Shown piece after piece: positions 44,907 through 54,906 of a DNA stretch of 64,000 nucleotides; the stretch's first letter is position 1, and each line of letters starts with the position of its first letter. Under the pieces are notes generated by a model. It ran no database searches. It saw nothing but the letters and a program-made list of their open reading frames with translations, and was not told the origin of the DNA. The translations under genes were made by a program, and so were the position numbers. Source of the stretch: Aliikangiella coralliicola (GTDB taxonomy: Bacteria > Pseudomonadota > Gammaproteobacteria > Enterobacterales > Kangiellaceae); contig NZ_ML660165.1 in NCBI RefSeq assembly GCF_007004725.1, forward strand, positions 124,001-188,000, read 5' to 3'.

Positions 44907-46715
44907 TTACAAACCGAGTTCTCTTAACATCAATGAGCGAATCACAGGAACCGGCGCACTGCCGTAACTTAAGAATTTATTATGGAATTTTTTCAGGTCA
45001 AACTTATCCCCTAGTTTATTTTTCATTTCTTCTCGAAAAGCATAAATCTCGGCGTATCCATTGTAATAACTGGTTAACTGAACCTGCGTCAAAGTTGCTC
45101 TTCGCCATTTTCCTTCAGCTTCGGTACGTTCTTGAAACGCTTCATTCATTAATAAATTCAAGCCGTCTTCCCTGGTCATTCCTAGCACTTGAATGCTGTA
45201 ATCAAGGATAGTGTTCATTACCACCCTGAGATTCCACTTGCTGTACATTAACCACATTTCAGGCTCATCATTGGCGTACCCCGCTTCGAGCATCATTCGC
45301 TCAGAATACACAGCCCAGCCTTCGATCATTGCACCATTACCAAAAATTGACTTGATTAAACTCGGTGATTTATTCGCATGTAAAAGTTGCGTGTAATGGC
45401 CCGGCATTGCTTCATGAATATTGAGTATTTGCAGAATCCAATGATTGTACTCTCGCAAATAGCTCTCAGCCTGCTCTTCAGTATAATGATCAAGCGGCGT
45501 AACGTTGTAATAAGTATTGGCCGTTGCATCGTAAGGTCCTGGCGCATTGACTGAAGCGCCTGCAATCCCGCGCTGATATTCAGGTGTTTCCCTGATAACC
45601 AACGGGCGTGATGGGTCCATATCAAGGAGATCTTTTTCAATAATGAATTTTTCAATGATCGGCATTTGCCGTTTCACTTCGTTAACAAAATCACTTCTCT
45701 TAACATGTTTAACCGATAAATGATCGATCAGTTGTTTGACCGCAACCAAAGGTTCCGCCGGAATTTGTGTGTCAGGAAAATATTTAGGCCACAGTTGCGT
45801 GGTAATTTTAATCATTTCCTGATGCAAATTTTGTTTAGCCGTTAACGCCTTCTGGTAAAGTTCCTTTGCACTATAATCAGAAACGATATCATGTTTAAAC
45901 TTTTGCTCATACAAGCTTTCTCCTATGCGAAAATCTCTCGCTCCACCGTCAGCAATTTTTTCTTTCTTTGCTTTTAACCAATTGATGTAGCCATTAATAG
46001 CAGCAACCGCTTTCTCTAGTTTTGGAGTAAATGCGTCTTTTTCAGCTTTTGATAATGTAGAACTTTCAACACTTTCTGGAATCGATTTCTCGAAAATACT
46101 GAGCGCGCCTGTATTTTGTTGTATGGCTAACTCAGTATGCTCAATAGTTGGAACCGTTATATTGTCAATGGCAGCTTGATAATATGCTGACACTTGATCG
46201 AGCCTGGTTGAAATAGCACGCAACCTTTCTTCCAATGGTTTATATTCCGTATTAAGTATGACGCCAAAAACGCCGGCAACATTATAATTTGAAGGATTCC
46301 AGTGACTTGACTTAAATACTTCCCGATACCACTGTGCCGACTCGATTTGGTTTTTTATCAAGGACCAATCCGTCGCATTCGCTGCAGAAAGTTTGTCGAT
46401 ATCAAAACCTTTAAGTTGCTGTAAAACTTTTCGTGTAAAAGCGACCTCTTTAGCAACACTTTTCTTATCAGGAACCACTAGCTTATCATCATGTTTGTAA
46501 TAGCCGACATAAACTCCATAACTTGGGTTAAGTGACCAGAACTCTTCAAGAAACTTTTTCTTAAAATCGTCGAAAGCTTCATTTTGATCGGGCTGCGAAA
46601 CGGTCTTCTCACTGGTTTGTTTACCGACTTGCTGCTTACTATCATTATTTTGCGTCGATTTATCGTCGCCACATGCAGCCAACAATAAACAAGTTATTAA
46701 AAATATTTTTTTCAC
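44907..46715 (-). CDS. DUF885 family lipoprotein, putative metallopeptidase
   Basis: A 602-residue lipoprotein with lipobox LAAC and a long Gln/Lys/Asn linker. The zinc motif HEAMPGH is in NIHEAMPGHYTQLLHANK, with GWAVYSERMMLEAG downstream supplying the third ligand. DUF885 proteins are gluzincin-like peptidases of unknown substrate. The frame is open to 46775, but the GTG at 46715 has GGGAG 7 bases upstream and gives a proper lipoprotein signal. Confidence 0.85.
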   Translation of the reverse strand: MKKIFLITCLLLAACGDDKSTQNNDSKQQVGKQTSEKTVSQPDQNEAFDDFKKKFLEEFWSLNPSYGVYVGYYKHDDKLVVPDKKSVAKEVAFTRKVLQQLKGFDIDKLSAANATDWSLIKNQIESAQWYREVFKSSHWNPSNYNVAGVFGVILNTEYKPLEERLRAISTRLDQVSAYYQAAIDNITVPTIEHTELAIQQNTGALSIFEKSIPESVESSTLSKAEKDAFTPKLEKAVAAINGYINWLKAKKEKIADGGARDFRIGESLYEQKFKHDIVSDYSAKELYQKALTAKQNLHQEMIKITTQLWPKYFPDTQIPAEPLVAVKQLIDHLSVKHVKRSDFVNEVKRQMPIIEKFIIEKDLLDMDPSRPLVIRETPEYQRGIAGASVNAPGPYDATANTYYNVTPLDHYTEEQAESYLREYNHWILQILNIHEAMPGHYTQLLHANKSPSLIKSIFGNGAMIEGWAVYSERMMLEAGYANDEPEMWLMYSKWNLRVVMNTILDYSIQVLGMTREDGLNLLMNEAFQERTEAEGKWRRATLTQVQLTSYYNGYAEIYAFREEMKNKLGDKFDLKKFHNKFLSYGSAPVPVIRSLMLRELGL

Positions 46716-46819
46716 TGGTTTCTCCCACACAATATATTTTGAATAGCCGGAGTCGGTAACATGGTTGCCAACCAAAACGCTAAACCTGTTTTTTTCAAAT
46801 AATTCTTTAGTTTTATCTT

Positions 46820-46842
46820 AGGGCGTGTTTATCTTTCGTTCT
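46820..46842. repeat. Dispersed repeat, copy 2
   Basis: Sequence agggcgtg-tttatctttcgttct, matching 23483-23507 except for a 2-base indel. It begins a few bases after the rlmB stop on the minus strand. Confidence 0.7.
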
Positions 46843-46848
46843 AGTAAC

Positions 46849-47589
46849 CTAACGACTTCTCTGTCTAACAATTTCGAACAGGCATACACCGGTTGCCACT
46901 GAGACATTTAGACTCGACACACTGCCGCTCATCGGTATTTTAATTAATTGATCACATTGTTCTCTGGTTAGTCGGCGCATACCACTTCCCTCGGCTCCCA
47001 TAACCAGCGCAGTCGCACCGCTAAACTGAGTCTGATAAAGATCTGAAGTTGCCTCACCTGCAGTGCCAATAACCCAGACATTTTGTTGTTTTAACTTAGT
47101 TAAAAATCTGGAAAGATTCGTCACCTTAACAACAGGCACATGCTCTGCGGCTCCACACGCAACCTTTCGCGCAACGGCAGTTAATGAAGCCGAGCGATCT
47201 TTGGGAACAACGACTGCATCAACGCCAGAAGCATCTGCCGTTCTAAGACAGGCACCTAAGTTGTGCGGGTCGGTCACACCATCTAGAACAAGCAAAAGCA
47301 AATCTTGTTTTTCTTCCGCCAGTTCGAGTAGTTGATTTTCATTCATCAACGCATCATTAATTTTTACTTCGGCGATAACCCCTTGATGATTTCCGTTAAT
47401 CCAGTCATCCATTTTTCTTTTATCAACTTGTTGAAAGCGGAGTCCTGCGTTATTCGCTAATTTTTCTATATGAGAAAGTTTTTTATCATGGCGATTTTTT
47501 TGTAAAAATAATTGGATCACTCTTTCTGGCGACTTCTCCAGAAAGCTTTCCACGGCGTGAATGCCAAATATTCTCTCATTTTGACTCAT
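46849..47589 (-). CDS. rlmB: 23S rRNA (guanosine-2'-O)-methyltransferase RlmB
   Basis: A 246-residue SpoU/TrmH-family (SPOUT knot) methyltransferase that modifies G2251 of 23S rRNA. The L30e-like N-terminal domain (FGIHAVESFLEKSPERV) is followed by the SAM-binding knot motifs DGVTDPHNLGACLRTADASG, VMGAEGSGMRRLTRE and IPMSGSVSSLNVSVATG. It is 86 bases downstream of rnr, a common gammaproteobacterial pairing. Confidence 0.96.
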   Translation of the reverse strand: MSQNERIFGIHAVESFLEKSPERVIQLFLQKNRHDKKLSHIEKLANNAGLRFQQVDKRKMDDWINGNHQGVIAEVKINDALMNENQLLELAEEKQDLLLLVLDGVTDPHNLGACLRTADASGVDAVVVPKDRSASLTAVARKVACGAAEHVPVVKVTNLSRFLTKLKQQNVWVIGTAGEATSDLYQTQFSGATALVMGAEGSGMRRLTREQCDQLIKIPMSGSVSSLNVSVATGVCLFEIVRQRSR

Positions 47590-47675
47590 TTTCTATCTCA
47601 ATCTAAAATTCAGGTTTTACAAACGCTATTACAACTTCAAGAAAAAACGATTAACTTAAATTTAGAGCTGCAATA

Positions 47676-50081
47676 CTAGCGTTTTTTACGACGGCTAGAT
47701 TTACTCTTGGCTTTTGAAGCCACTTTTTTCTTAACTTTACTTTTCGATGTAACCGATTTGCTTTTTTTCTTTCGGCCACTACCCACATCATTTTTGTCGC
47801 GCATGGATTTCATTCGAGCCCGAGCATAGAGTTTTTCTCTTTCGCTCATTTTTCTTTTGGTTCCGTCTGCTTGAGTCATTACCTCAACCAAAGTGAAATC
47901 AATTTTACGTTGCTCAATATCAACTTGAGCTACTTCAATTTCTAACTCGTCACCAATGCCAAAAGACTGTCGAGTTTTTTCTCCAATCATCCGCTGGCGA
48001 GTGCTATCGTAATGAAAATAATCGCTTCCTAACTCAGTGACGTGCACTAAGCCTTCAACAAAAACTTCATCAAGTCGAACAAATAAACCGAAGTTTGTCA
48101 CCCCACTGACAACACCTGAATACTGCTTTCCGATATGACTTTGCATGTATTCGCATTTCAGCCAATCAACAACATCACGAGTTGCCATATCGGCATTTCG
48201 CTCGGTCATCGAGCTTGTCTGACCGATTGTCGCTAAGCTTTCTCTATCATAGCGCTTTAACACTTGCTGACTTTCCCGGGAACTTTGTAATGCTTCATCC
48301 GCCACTAGCGCCTTAATAATTCGATGAACAATCAAATCGGGATACCGACGAATCGGCGAAGTAAAGTGGGTGTAAGCATCAAATGCCAAACCGAAATGAC
48401 CCTCGTTATCAGGCGAGTATTCCGCCTGACTCATAGAACGTAACAACATGATCTGGATATTTTCTGCATCAGGTCGAACGCTGACTTCTTCTAAAAGCCG
48501 TTGAAAAACCTCTGGGGCAGGCTCTGCTCCACCGGTAATAAAAAGTCCCAACTCCGCGAGATAGCCGCGAAACTTTTCTAACTTCTTTTCTTTTGGGCCT
48601 AAGTGAACTCGATAAAGCCCCGGGGTTTTATTTTTAATAAAAAATTTCGCCGCAGCCACATTTGCACAAATCATACATTCTTCAATAATCTTATGGGCGT
48701 CATTGCGGACAACAGGCACAATTTTGTCAATTTTTCGATTATCATTAAATAAAATTTGCGTCTCTGTTGTTTCAAAATCGATCGCACCACGTTGCTGTTT
48801 AACGAGCAATCTGGCCTGATAAAGTTGGTGTAAATCGTGAATAGGTTTGAGCAGTTCGGAATATTGCTCAACTAAAGCCTCATCACCCTGAATAATCTTC
48901 CACACTTTGGTGTAAGTCATACGAGCTTTTGAATGCATTACTGCCGGATAAAACTTACTTCGACTGACCTTCCCTTTAGCACTCACATTCATTTCGCAAA
49001 CCATACAGAGTCGATCAACTTCTGGCTTCAACGAACACAATCCGTTAGAAACTTGTTCTGGCAACATCGGCACAACTGAGTTCGGAAAATAAACCGAGTT
49101 CCCTCTTTTTTGTGCTTCCAAATCCAGTGGGCTGTCCGGCCTCACATAATGACTTACATCGGCAATGGCTACCCATAACTTCCAACCACCACTTGAGGTG
49201 GGTTTACAATAAACCGCATCGTCGAAATCTCTGGCGTCTTCCCCATCAATCGTAATTAATGGCAAATCACGCAAGTCCACCCTGCCTTTAAGCTCACTTT
49301 CTTCAACTTCTAACGGAAGCTGTTGTAGTTGATCATGAACTTCGCTTGACCATTGATTTCTTATGCCGTATTGAGCAATGGCAATTTCAATTTCCATTCC
49401 CGGCGCGAGATAATCACCTAAAACTTGCGCAACAGTACCAACCGCCTTAGATCGTACCGTTGGTCTGGTAACCACATGAACAACGACTACCTGGCCCGAT
49501 TCGACTTTCAAAGGGTCATCAGGCGGAATCAGAATATCTTGAACAATCCGTGTATCTTCCGGCGTCACAAAATTAATGCCGCTCTCCTGGTAATAACGCC
49601 CGACAATTTGTAAAGGCTCATCTTTTTCGAGAATTTCCACAATTCCGGCTTCTTTGCGCCCATCGGAATGTACTTTCTTTTCTCTTACAAGCACCCTCTC
49701 TCCGGGGAATACTCGACGCATTTCTCTTGCCGATAACAACCAGTCGTCTCCACCCGATTCAGGTGTGAAAAAACCAAACCCGTCTCTGTGGCCAATGACG
49801 GTTCCAGCCACCAGGTCAAGCTTGTCAACGATCCCATAAGCACCACGGCGGTCGCAATGCAGCTGTCCATCACGTTCCATTGCTTTTAGCCTGCGTGACA
49901 ATGCAACTTCTTGTTCGACATCAAAAAGATTAAGATTAAACTGAATCGCTTTAAATTTTAGCGGTCCGCCGGCTTTTTCCAGCAATTCAAGAATAAATTC
50001 TCGGCTGGGGATGGGGTTATCATATTTTTTTGACTCTCGATCAAAGTGAGGGTCAATTGATGGCGATTTCTTTTTGGCCAT
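47676..50081 (-). CDS. rnr: Ribonuclease R
   Basis: An 801-residue 3'-5' exoribonuclease that degrades structured RNA. In order: an N-terminal helix-turn-helix, two cold-shock domains, the RNB domain with its four catalytic Asp residues (LITIDGEDARDFDDAVY), an S1 domain (GKQYSGVVSGVTNFGLFVRLDEVFVEGLVHV) and a Lys/Ser/Arg-rich tail. An upstream frame runs to 50135, but the ATG at 50081 (MAKKKSPSIDPHF) has AGGA upstream and matches the family start. Confidence 0.96.
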   Translation of the reverse strand: MAKKKSPSIDPHFDRESKKYDNPIPSREFILELLEKAGGPLKFKAIQFNLNLFDVEQEVALSRRLKAMERDGQLHCDRRGAYGIVDKLDLVAGTVIGHRDGFGFFTPESGGDDWLLSAREMRRVFPGERVLVREKKVHSDGRKEAGIVEILEKDEPLQIVGRYYQESGINFVTPEDTRIVQDILIPPDDPLKVESGQVVVVHVVTRPTVRSKAVGTVAQVLGDYLAPGMEIEIAIAQYGIRNQWSSEVHDQLQQLPLEVEESELKGRVDLRDLPLITIDGEDARDFDDAVYCKPTSSGGWKLWVAIADVSHYVRPDSPLDLEAQKRGNSVYFPNSVVPMLPEQVSNGLCSLKPEVDRLCMVCEMNVSAKGKVSRSKFYPAVMHSKARMTYTKVWKIIQGDEALVEQYSELLKPIHDLHQLYQARLLVKQQRGAIDFETTETQILFNDNRKIDKIVPVVRNDAHKIIEECMICANVAAAKFFIKNKTPGLYRVHLGPKEKKLEKFRGYLAELGLFITGGAEPAPEVFQRLLEEVSVRPDAENIQIMLLRSMSQAEYSPDNEGHFGLAFDAYTHFTSPIRRYPDLIVHRIIKALVADEALQSSRESQQVLKRYDRESLATIGQTSSMTERNADMATRDVVDWLKCEYMQSHIGKQYSGVVSGVTNFGLFVRLDEVFVEGLVHVTELGSDYFHYDSTRQRMIGEKTRQSFGIGDELEIEVAQVDIEQRKIDFTLVEVMTQADGTKRKMSEREKLYARARMKSMRDKNDVGSGRKKKSKSVTSKSKVKKKVASKAKSKSSRRKKR

Positions 50082-50298
50082 ATATCCTAAAAATTTATTG
50101 GTTCTAAAAGAGGTAGTGTAACCGATTTCCCGCAAATATCAGACTTTTAAGTCACACTTTGCTTGATTTAACTCGGTTTGCCATGAATTACCGATTTTGT
50201 ATCAACCGCCATAAAAACCAACTAGAATCAAACAATATTAATTTGCTATCCTACGCTTTTGAGTAATCCCCCGATACAAAAGGACGCGGAGAGTCTGA

Positions 50299-52374
50299 AT
50301 GTCCCAGCAGGAAAGTAAGCATTACCCCCCTATTGCAACGAAAATCGATCATATTCTCGAAACTCATGAACATCAGCGCAACGATCAATACTATTGGTTA
50401 AGAGACGATTCACGCGAAAACCCCGAAGTCATCAATTATTTACAAGCAGAAAATACCTACGCTAAACATAAACTGGCGCATACCGAAAAATTGCAGCAGA
50501 CCTTATTCGATGAAATGACAGGGCGACTTGAACCCAATGATGAATCTGTCCCGGTTTTCGATAAAGGCTATTGGTATTGGTCTAAATATGAAGATGGCCA
50601 GGATTATCGAATCCACATTCGTCAAAAAGGTAATCTAGAAGCTCATCACGAGTTATTAATCGATCAGAATGAGCGTGCAAAAGGCCACGAGTTTTATCAG
50701 TTGGCGGCTCTCGAAATTAGTCCCGATCAAAAGTTGTTAGCGACTGCTGAAGATACTGTCAGTCGTCGACAATACGATATTCGCATTAAAAGTTTATCTT
50801 CAGGTGAATATTACCCCGAAATAATCCAAAACACTTCAGGAGAAATTGTCTGGTCAAATGACAATCAGACTTTGTTTTATGTTAAAAAAGATCCTGTAAC
50901 GCTTCTCCCGTTTCAAGTTTATCGGCACAAGATTGGCACACCAACGAGTGATGACATCCTGGTTTACGAAGAAAAAGATGATACTTTTTATACCTACATT
51001 TATAAAACTCGCTCAGAGAAGTATATCGGTATTGGTGTTTCATCAACCATGAATAGTGAAGAACACTTTCTTGATGCAAATGATCCTTCAAGCGAACTAG
51101 TATGCTTTTTGCCTCGGGAAAAAGATCACAAATACAGTGCTGATCACATTGGCGAAAACTTCTACTTTCAAACTGATCTTAATGCACTAAATGAAAAGTT
51201 AATGTATGTGAATGAAAAACAAATCGGCAGTAAGCGCCACTGGCGAGAACTCATTCCTCATCAACACGATACCTTACTGCAAGAATTTGAATTATTTAAT
51301 GACTACCTGGTTATAAATGAGAGAGTTCAGGGAATAGAAAAACTTCGTTTGCGGGACTATCAAGGAAATATCCTTCAAGAAATAGAATTTGACGATGCTG
51401 CTTATACCATTGGAATTGGAAATAACCCTGATCCTGCATCGAAAGTGATTCGGTATTTTTATTCCAGTATGACCACACCTGATTCCCAATATGAATATGA
51501 CCCTCAAACTCGTCAGAGTAAACTGTTAAAGCAAGATAAAGTGCTCGGCAATTTCGATATCAAAGCCTATCAAAGCGAAAGAATAATGATTGAAGCACGG
51601 GATGGAAAGCAAGTTCCGGTGTCTCTCGTTTATCGAAAAGATAAATTCAAGAAAGAAGGTAAAAATCCTTTGTTGGTTTATGCCTACGGGTCTTACGGGA
51701 TAACCATAGACCCTTCGTTTAGTATTTCTCGGTTAAGCCTTTTAGATCGTGGCTTTGTTTATGCCATTGCGCATATACGAGGTGGAAAAATGCTCGGCAG
51801 GCAATGGTACGAAGATGGCAAAAAACTCACCAAAATGAATACATTCACAGACTATATTGATGTGACCAAAGCGCTGACGGAAAAGGGTTACGGCGATAAT
51901 AAAAAAGTTTATGCAATGGGAGGCAGTGCCGGTGGATTGCTGATGGGTGCAGTCATGAATATGGCGCCGGAATTTTATCACGGCGTCGTCGCAGCAGTTC
52001 CTTTCGTTGACGTGGTCACGACGATGTTAGACGAATCGATACCTCTGACCACCGGCGAATATGATGAATGGGGTAACCCAAATGACAAAGACTATTATGA
52101 ATACATGCTCTCTTACTCGCCTTATGATCAAGTCAGTAAGCAAGATTATCCCAATACACTGGTTGTCACCGGTCTCCATGATTCGCAAGTTCAATATTGG
52201 GAACCGGCCAAATGGGTTGCCAAACTCAGGGCCCATAAAACAGATAACAATTTATTGATATTAGATACAGATATGGAGGTTGGGCATGGTGGCAAATCGG
52301 GGCGATACAAATCATTTATTGATCAGGCAAAGCAATATGCATTTATTCTCGATCTTGCAGGAATCAGTGAATAA
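50299..52374 (+). CDS. ptrB: Oligopeptidase B (S9 family serine peptidase)
   Basis: A 691-residue prolyl-oligopeptidase family enzyme cleaving after basic residues. A beta-propeller occupies residues 1-420 and the hydrolase domain follows. The nucleophile is in GGSAGGLLMG, the acid in TGLHDSQVQYWEP, and the histidine in EVGHGGKSGRYK. The acidic residues of the substrate pocket (LTTGEYDEWGNP) support oligopeptidase B over prolyl oligopeptidase. It has no signal peptide, so it is cytosolic. Confidence 0.92.
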   Translation: MSQQESKHYPPIATKIDHILETHEHQRNDQYYWLRDDSRENPEVINYLQAENTYAKHKLAHTEKLQQTLFDEMTGRLEPNDESVPVFDKGYWYWSKYEDGQDYRIHIRQKGNLEAHHELLIDQNERAKGHEFYQLAALEISPDQKLLATAEDTVSRRQYDIRIKSLSSGEYYPEIIQNTSGEIVWSNDNQTLFYVKKDPVTLLPFQVYRHKIGTPTSDDILVYEEKDDTFYTYIYKTRSEKYIGIGVSSTMNSEEHFLDANDPSSELVCFLPREKDHKYSADHIGENFYFQTDLNALNEKLMYVNEKQIGSKRHWRELIPHQHDTLLQEFELFNDYLVINERVQGIEKLRLRDYQGNILQEIEFDDAAYTIGIGNNPDPASKVIRYFYSSMTTPDSQYEYDPQTRQSKLLKQDKVLGNFDIKAYQSERIMIEARDGKQVPVSLVYRKDKFKKEGKNPLLVYAYGSYGITIDPSFSISRLSLLDRGFVYAIAHIRGGKMLGRQWYEDGKKLTKMNTFTDYIDVTKALTEKGYGDNKKVYAMGGSAGGLLMGAVMNMAPEFYHGVVAAVPFVDVVTTMLDESIPLTTGEYDEWGNPNDKDYYEYMLSYSPYDQVSKQDYPNTLVVTGLHDSQVQYWEPAKWVAKLRAHKTDNNLLILDTDMEVGHGGKSGRYKSFIDQAKQYAFILDLAGISE

Positions 52375-52432
52375 TCATCTATAATAACACCAGGGTCGGC
52401 AAAATAACAAAAAGAGAGATGAAACCTAGTTG

Positions 52433-54085
52433 ATGTTTAAAAATATCGTACTATGGACTATTTTATTGTTCAGCCAATTCCTGCTGGCTGAAGAAAGTCC
52501 CAAGTCTGTTTTACCGTTGCATTTAGAGCAGGGTTGGAAGTTTTGCCCAGTGCAAAATTATCAGCCTAATGTCGATGTAGACGTACTCGATTGCCAGCCA
52601 ATTACTTTACCTGCCGGTTGGGAGTCTGTTTATCCCGGTTATGACGGCTATGCACTGATCTACACTCAATTCACACTACCAAAATCTGTCGAAAAAGAGC
52701 CACTAGGCATTTACATTAGCAAAATTAGAGACGCAGATAAAACCTACATTAACAATCAATTGATCGGTGAAACCGGTGAATTTCCGCCTGAATTTGATAA
52801 GGCCGTTTTATATTCAAGACTTTACGCGATTCCTAAAGAAACGCTCAAATTCGGTCAAGAGAATACCATTCACTTCTGGATCTATAATGATGCTCGTCCG
52901 GGGGGATTGACACAATCGGTTCCGGTCATTGACACGCACCATCAATTACTCGATAACTTTTATACCAATAACTACCGGGCCCTTGCTTTTATTTTAGTGC
53001 TCGCGATTTTTGGGCTGCTCCATTTCGTTTATTATTTGTTTAATCGCCTTTCAAGCGAAAATCTTTACTACAGTTTGTTTCTGTTTGTTTGGTCAGTTTA
53101 TCTTTATACTTATAGTGATCTGGCGATCGCCAGCGATCTACCAATGAGCCTGCTATTTAGAACTAATGTCGCTCTTTTCTTCGCCATTTTTTCGTTGTTG
53201 CCGTTGTTTATTTTTAAGTTTTTTCAACAGCCACTCCCTCTTTTCTTAAAGCTTCTCATCGGTCTGTCCGCAGCTCTTATTCCCATATGTTTTCTATTAC
53301 CGGAAGATCGACTACTCTACTATCCGTTAGAAGTAATAGAAGTGCTGACTCTTCCTGCTCTTATTCCGATCTACTGGTTACTCATCAAAGTAGTAAAAGC
53401 AAAAATGGCATACGCCAGGCTAATGACTTTAGTATTAGTTTTATATACAACCTTAGGTAGCGTAGATATTTTTCTCGACTTTGTTCAATCAGAAGCATTA
53501 AACCGAGTTTTTTTATATGGGCCATGGGCCTTGCTCGTTTTATCTTTCGTTTTAACGCTGATTGTTGCCCATAAAAATCTGGTTTATTATCGCGATGCAA
53601 CCTGGGACCGACTAACTGCAACCTTACGCTTTAACGAATTTAGTGATCGATTGGAACAGGAACTACTAAGAGCTGATCGCGCGAATAAGCCGATGGTTAT
53701 CATCATGATTGATCTCGATAACTTTAAATATATCAACGACCATTATGGCCACATGCAAGGCGATAAAGTTCTTCAGTTAGTTAGCCAATCACTCCGAGGA
53801 CAACTCCGGCATTTCGATCTACTAGGTCGATATGGTGGTGACGAGTTTTGTGTGGCGGCAACACTGGAACACGAACAAGAGATCAAAGGTTTTGTGAATC
53901 GACTGCACAAAAATATCAATCAGCAAACATTCAAAAAGAAAGGTCAGATAGAGCATATTGAGGCAACTTTCGGCGCGACCATTCGTAAGGCAAATGAAAC
54001 AATTTCGGCGAAGTCACTGATTGAAAAAGCTGATACTTTACTCATTAAAGCAAAAGCAAGCGATAAAGGCACTGTCATGTGGTAA
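52433..54085 (+). CDS. Diguanylate cyclase with 7TMR-DISM sensor
   Basis: A 550-residue membrane protein. A signal peptide (to about 21) is followed by an extracytoplasmic carbohydrate-binding-like DISM domain (residues 25-175), seven membrane helices (about 180-385) and a GGDEF domain. The active-site G468-G-D-E-F and the inhibitory RxxD site (RHFD, five residues upstream) are intact, so it should make c-di-GMP under product control. The ligand is unknown. A TTG one codon upstream is an alternative start. It is convergent with the acetyltransferase gene. Confidence 0.9.
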   Translation: MFKNIVLWTILLFSQFLLAEESPKSVLPLHLEQGWKFCPVQNYQPNVDVDVLDCQPITLPAGWESVYPGYDGYALIYTQFTLPKSVEKEPLGIYISKIRDADKTYINNQLIGETGEFPPEFDKAVLYSRLYAIPKETLKFGQENTIHFWIYNDARPGGLTQSVPVIDTHHQLLDNFYTNNYRALAFILVLAIFGLLHFVYYLFNRLSSENLYYSLFLFVWSVYLYTYSDLAIASDLPMSLLFRTNVALFFAIFSLLPLFIFKFFQQPLPLFLKLLIGLSAALIPICFLLPEDRLLYYPLEVIEVLTLPALIPIYWLLIKVVKAKMAYARLMTLVLVLYTTLGSVDIFLDFVQSEALNRVFLYGPWALLVLSFVLTLIVAHKNLVYYRDATWDRLTATLRFNEFSDRLEQELLRADRANKPMVIIMIDLDNFKYINDHYGHMQGDKVLQLVSQSLRGQLRHFDLLGRYGGDEFCVAATLEHEQEIKGFVNRLHKNINQQTFKKKGQIEHIEATFGATIRKANETISAKSLIEKADTLLIKAKASDKGTVMW

Positions 54086-54105
54086 ATACAAAGAATACGA
54101 GAAAA

Positions 54106-54576
54106 CTAACCTGTTTTTATTGCGATATCGAAATGTAATACTTCTTCTTGTATTCCTAACTTATTGTAAAGAGCAATGGCAGGTTCGTCGCCCTGATCTG
54201 CTTGAACAAAAACCACGTAAGCCCCTCGCTCCGCGGCAATTTTCTTAAGTGTCTGGATTAAACCCGTAGCAACTCCTTGGCGCCTCTCTGCCTCATCAAC
54301 AGCTAAGTCATAAATATAAATTTCACTTCGAGCCTGTTCAAATTTTTGCAGTTCATAAGCGGCAAGACCACCGATGACCTTATTAGAATTTAGCGCGACA
54401 ATAGCCATAAAATGCGCTTTATCCAGTAAACGACGGAGATATGCAGTATCGGGCTGATGATTGCAATAGGTATCAACCTCATTGAATACGTCACCGAACA
54501 GGTTTAATAGTTCTCTCATCGTGACAATATCGTCAGATGAAAGCAGCTTAAATTCGTAATTCAATTCATTCTTCAT
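54106..54576 (-). CDS. AAC(3)-I-like aminoglycoside N-acetyltransferase
   Basis: A 156-residue GNAT enzyme with strong resemblance to AAC(3)-I (gentamicin/fortimicin acetyltransferase). Shared blocks include HQPDxxYLxxLL, AAYxLxKFEQxRSEIYIYDLAV, the acetyl-CoA loop RRQGVATGLI, GAYVVFVQAD and ALYNKLGIQEEVLHFDI. By eye well over half of the aligned residues agree with the remembered AAC(3)-Ia sequence. No integron, attC site or transposase lies beside it and codon use looks like that of its neighbours, so it appears to be a native chromosomal gene. Confidence 0.85.
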   Translation of the reverse strand: MKNELNYEFKLLSSDDIVTMRELLNLFGDVFNEVDTYCNHQPDTAYLRRLLDKAHFMAIVALNSNKVIGGLAAYELQKFEQARSEIYIYDLAVDEAERRQGVATGLIQTLKKIAAERGAYVVFVQADQGDEPAIALYNKLGIQEEVLHFDIAIKTG

Positions 54577-54906
54577 ATCAATTCACGTTCTCTTTGCGTA
54601 CCTGCTTTTAAAACTCGATTCTCCTAAAACTCCTGAGACCTTACAAGTGGAATCAAACAATGCTAAATTAGCCGATAAACAGGCAGATCGTATGCGACTC
54701 GAACAGCCAACAGCTTATGGACCTTGAATTTTTAACATATAAATCAATGTGTTAAAAAGGTAACAACACAACATCAATTCCGTTCAAAATACATTTAACT
54801 GCGTTTCAAACGATCCTGTGATGCCTTTACACATTTCCAATAGCCTATGATAGACTGCTTTTCCTAATAATTATTAACCAAACTTTTTACTTGTCGAACC
54901 AAATCT
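54577..54906. promoter_or_regulatory. Divergent promoter region between acetyltransferase and aminopeptidase genes
   Basis: These 330 bases hold the two divergent promoters. Candidate elements are AT-rich (aacatataaatcaatgtg near 54730 and cctaataattattaac near 54865). A segment around 54690-54710 resembles a T-arm on the minus strand, but no tRNA can be folded. No gene was found. Confidence 0.35.

Noticed and set aside
54680-54725. tRNA-like T-arm on the minus strand (GTTCGAGTC)
   Set aside because: No acceptor, D- or anticodon stem can be formed around it and there is no CCA end; it is probably chance.
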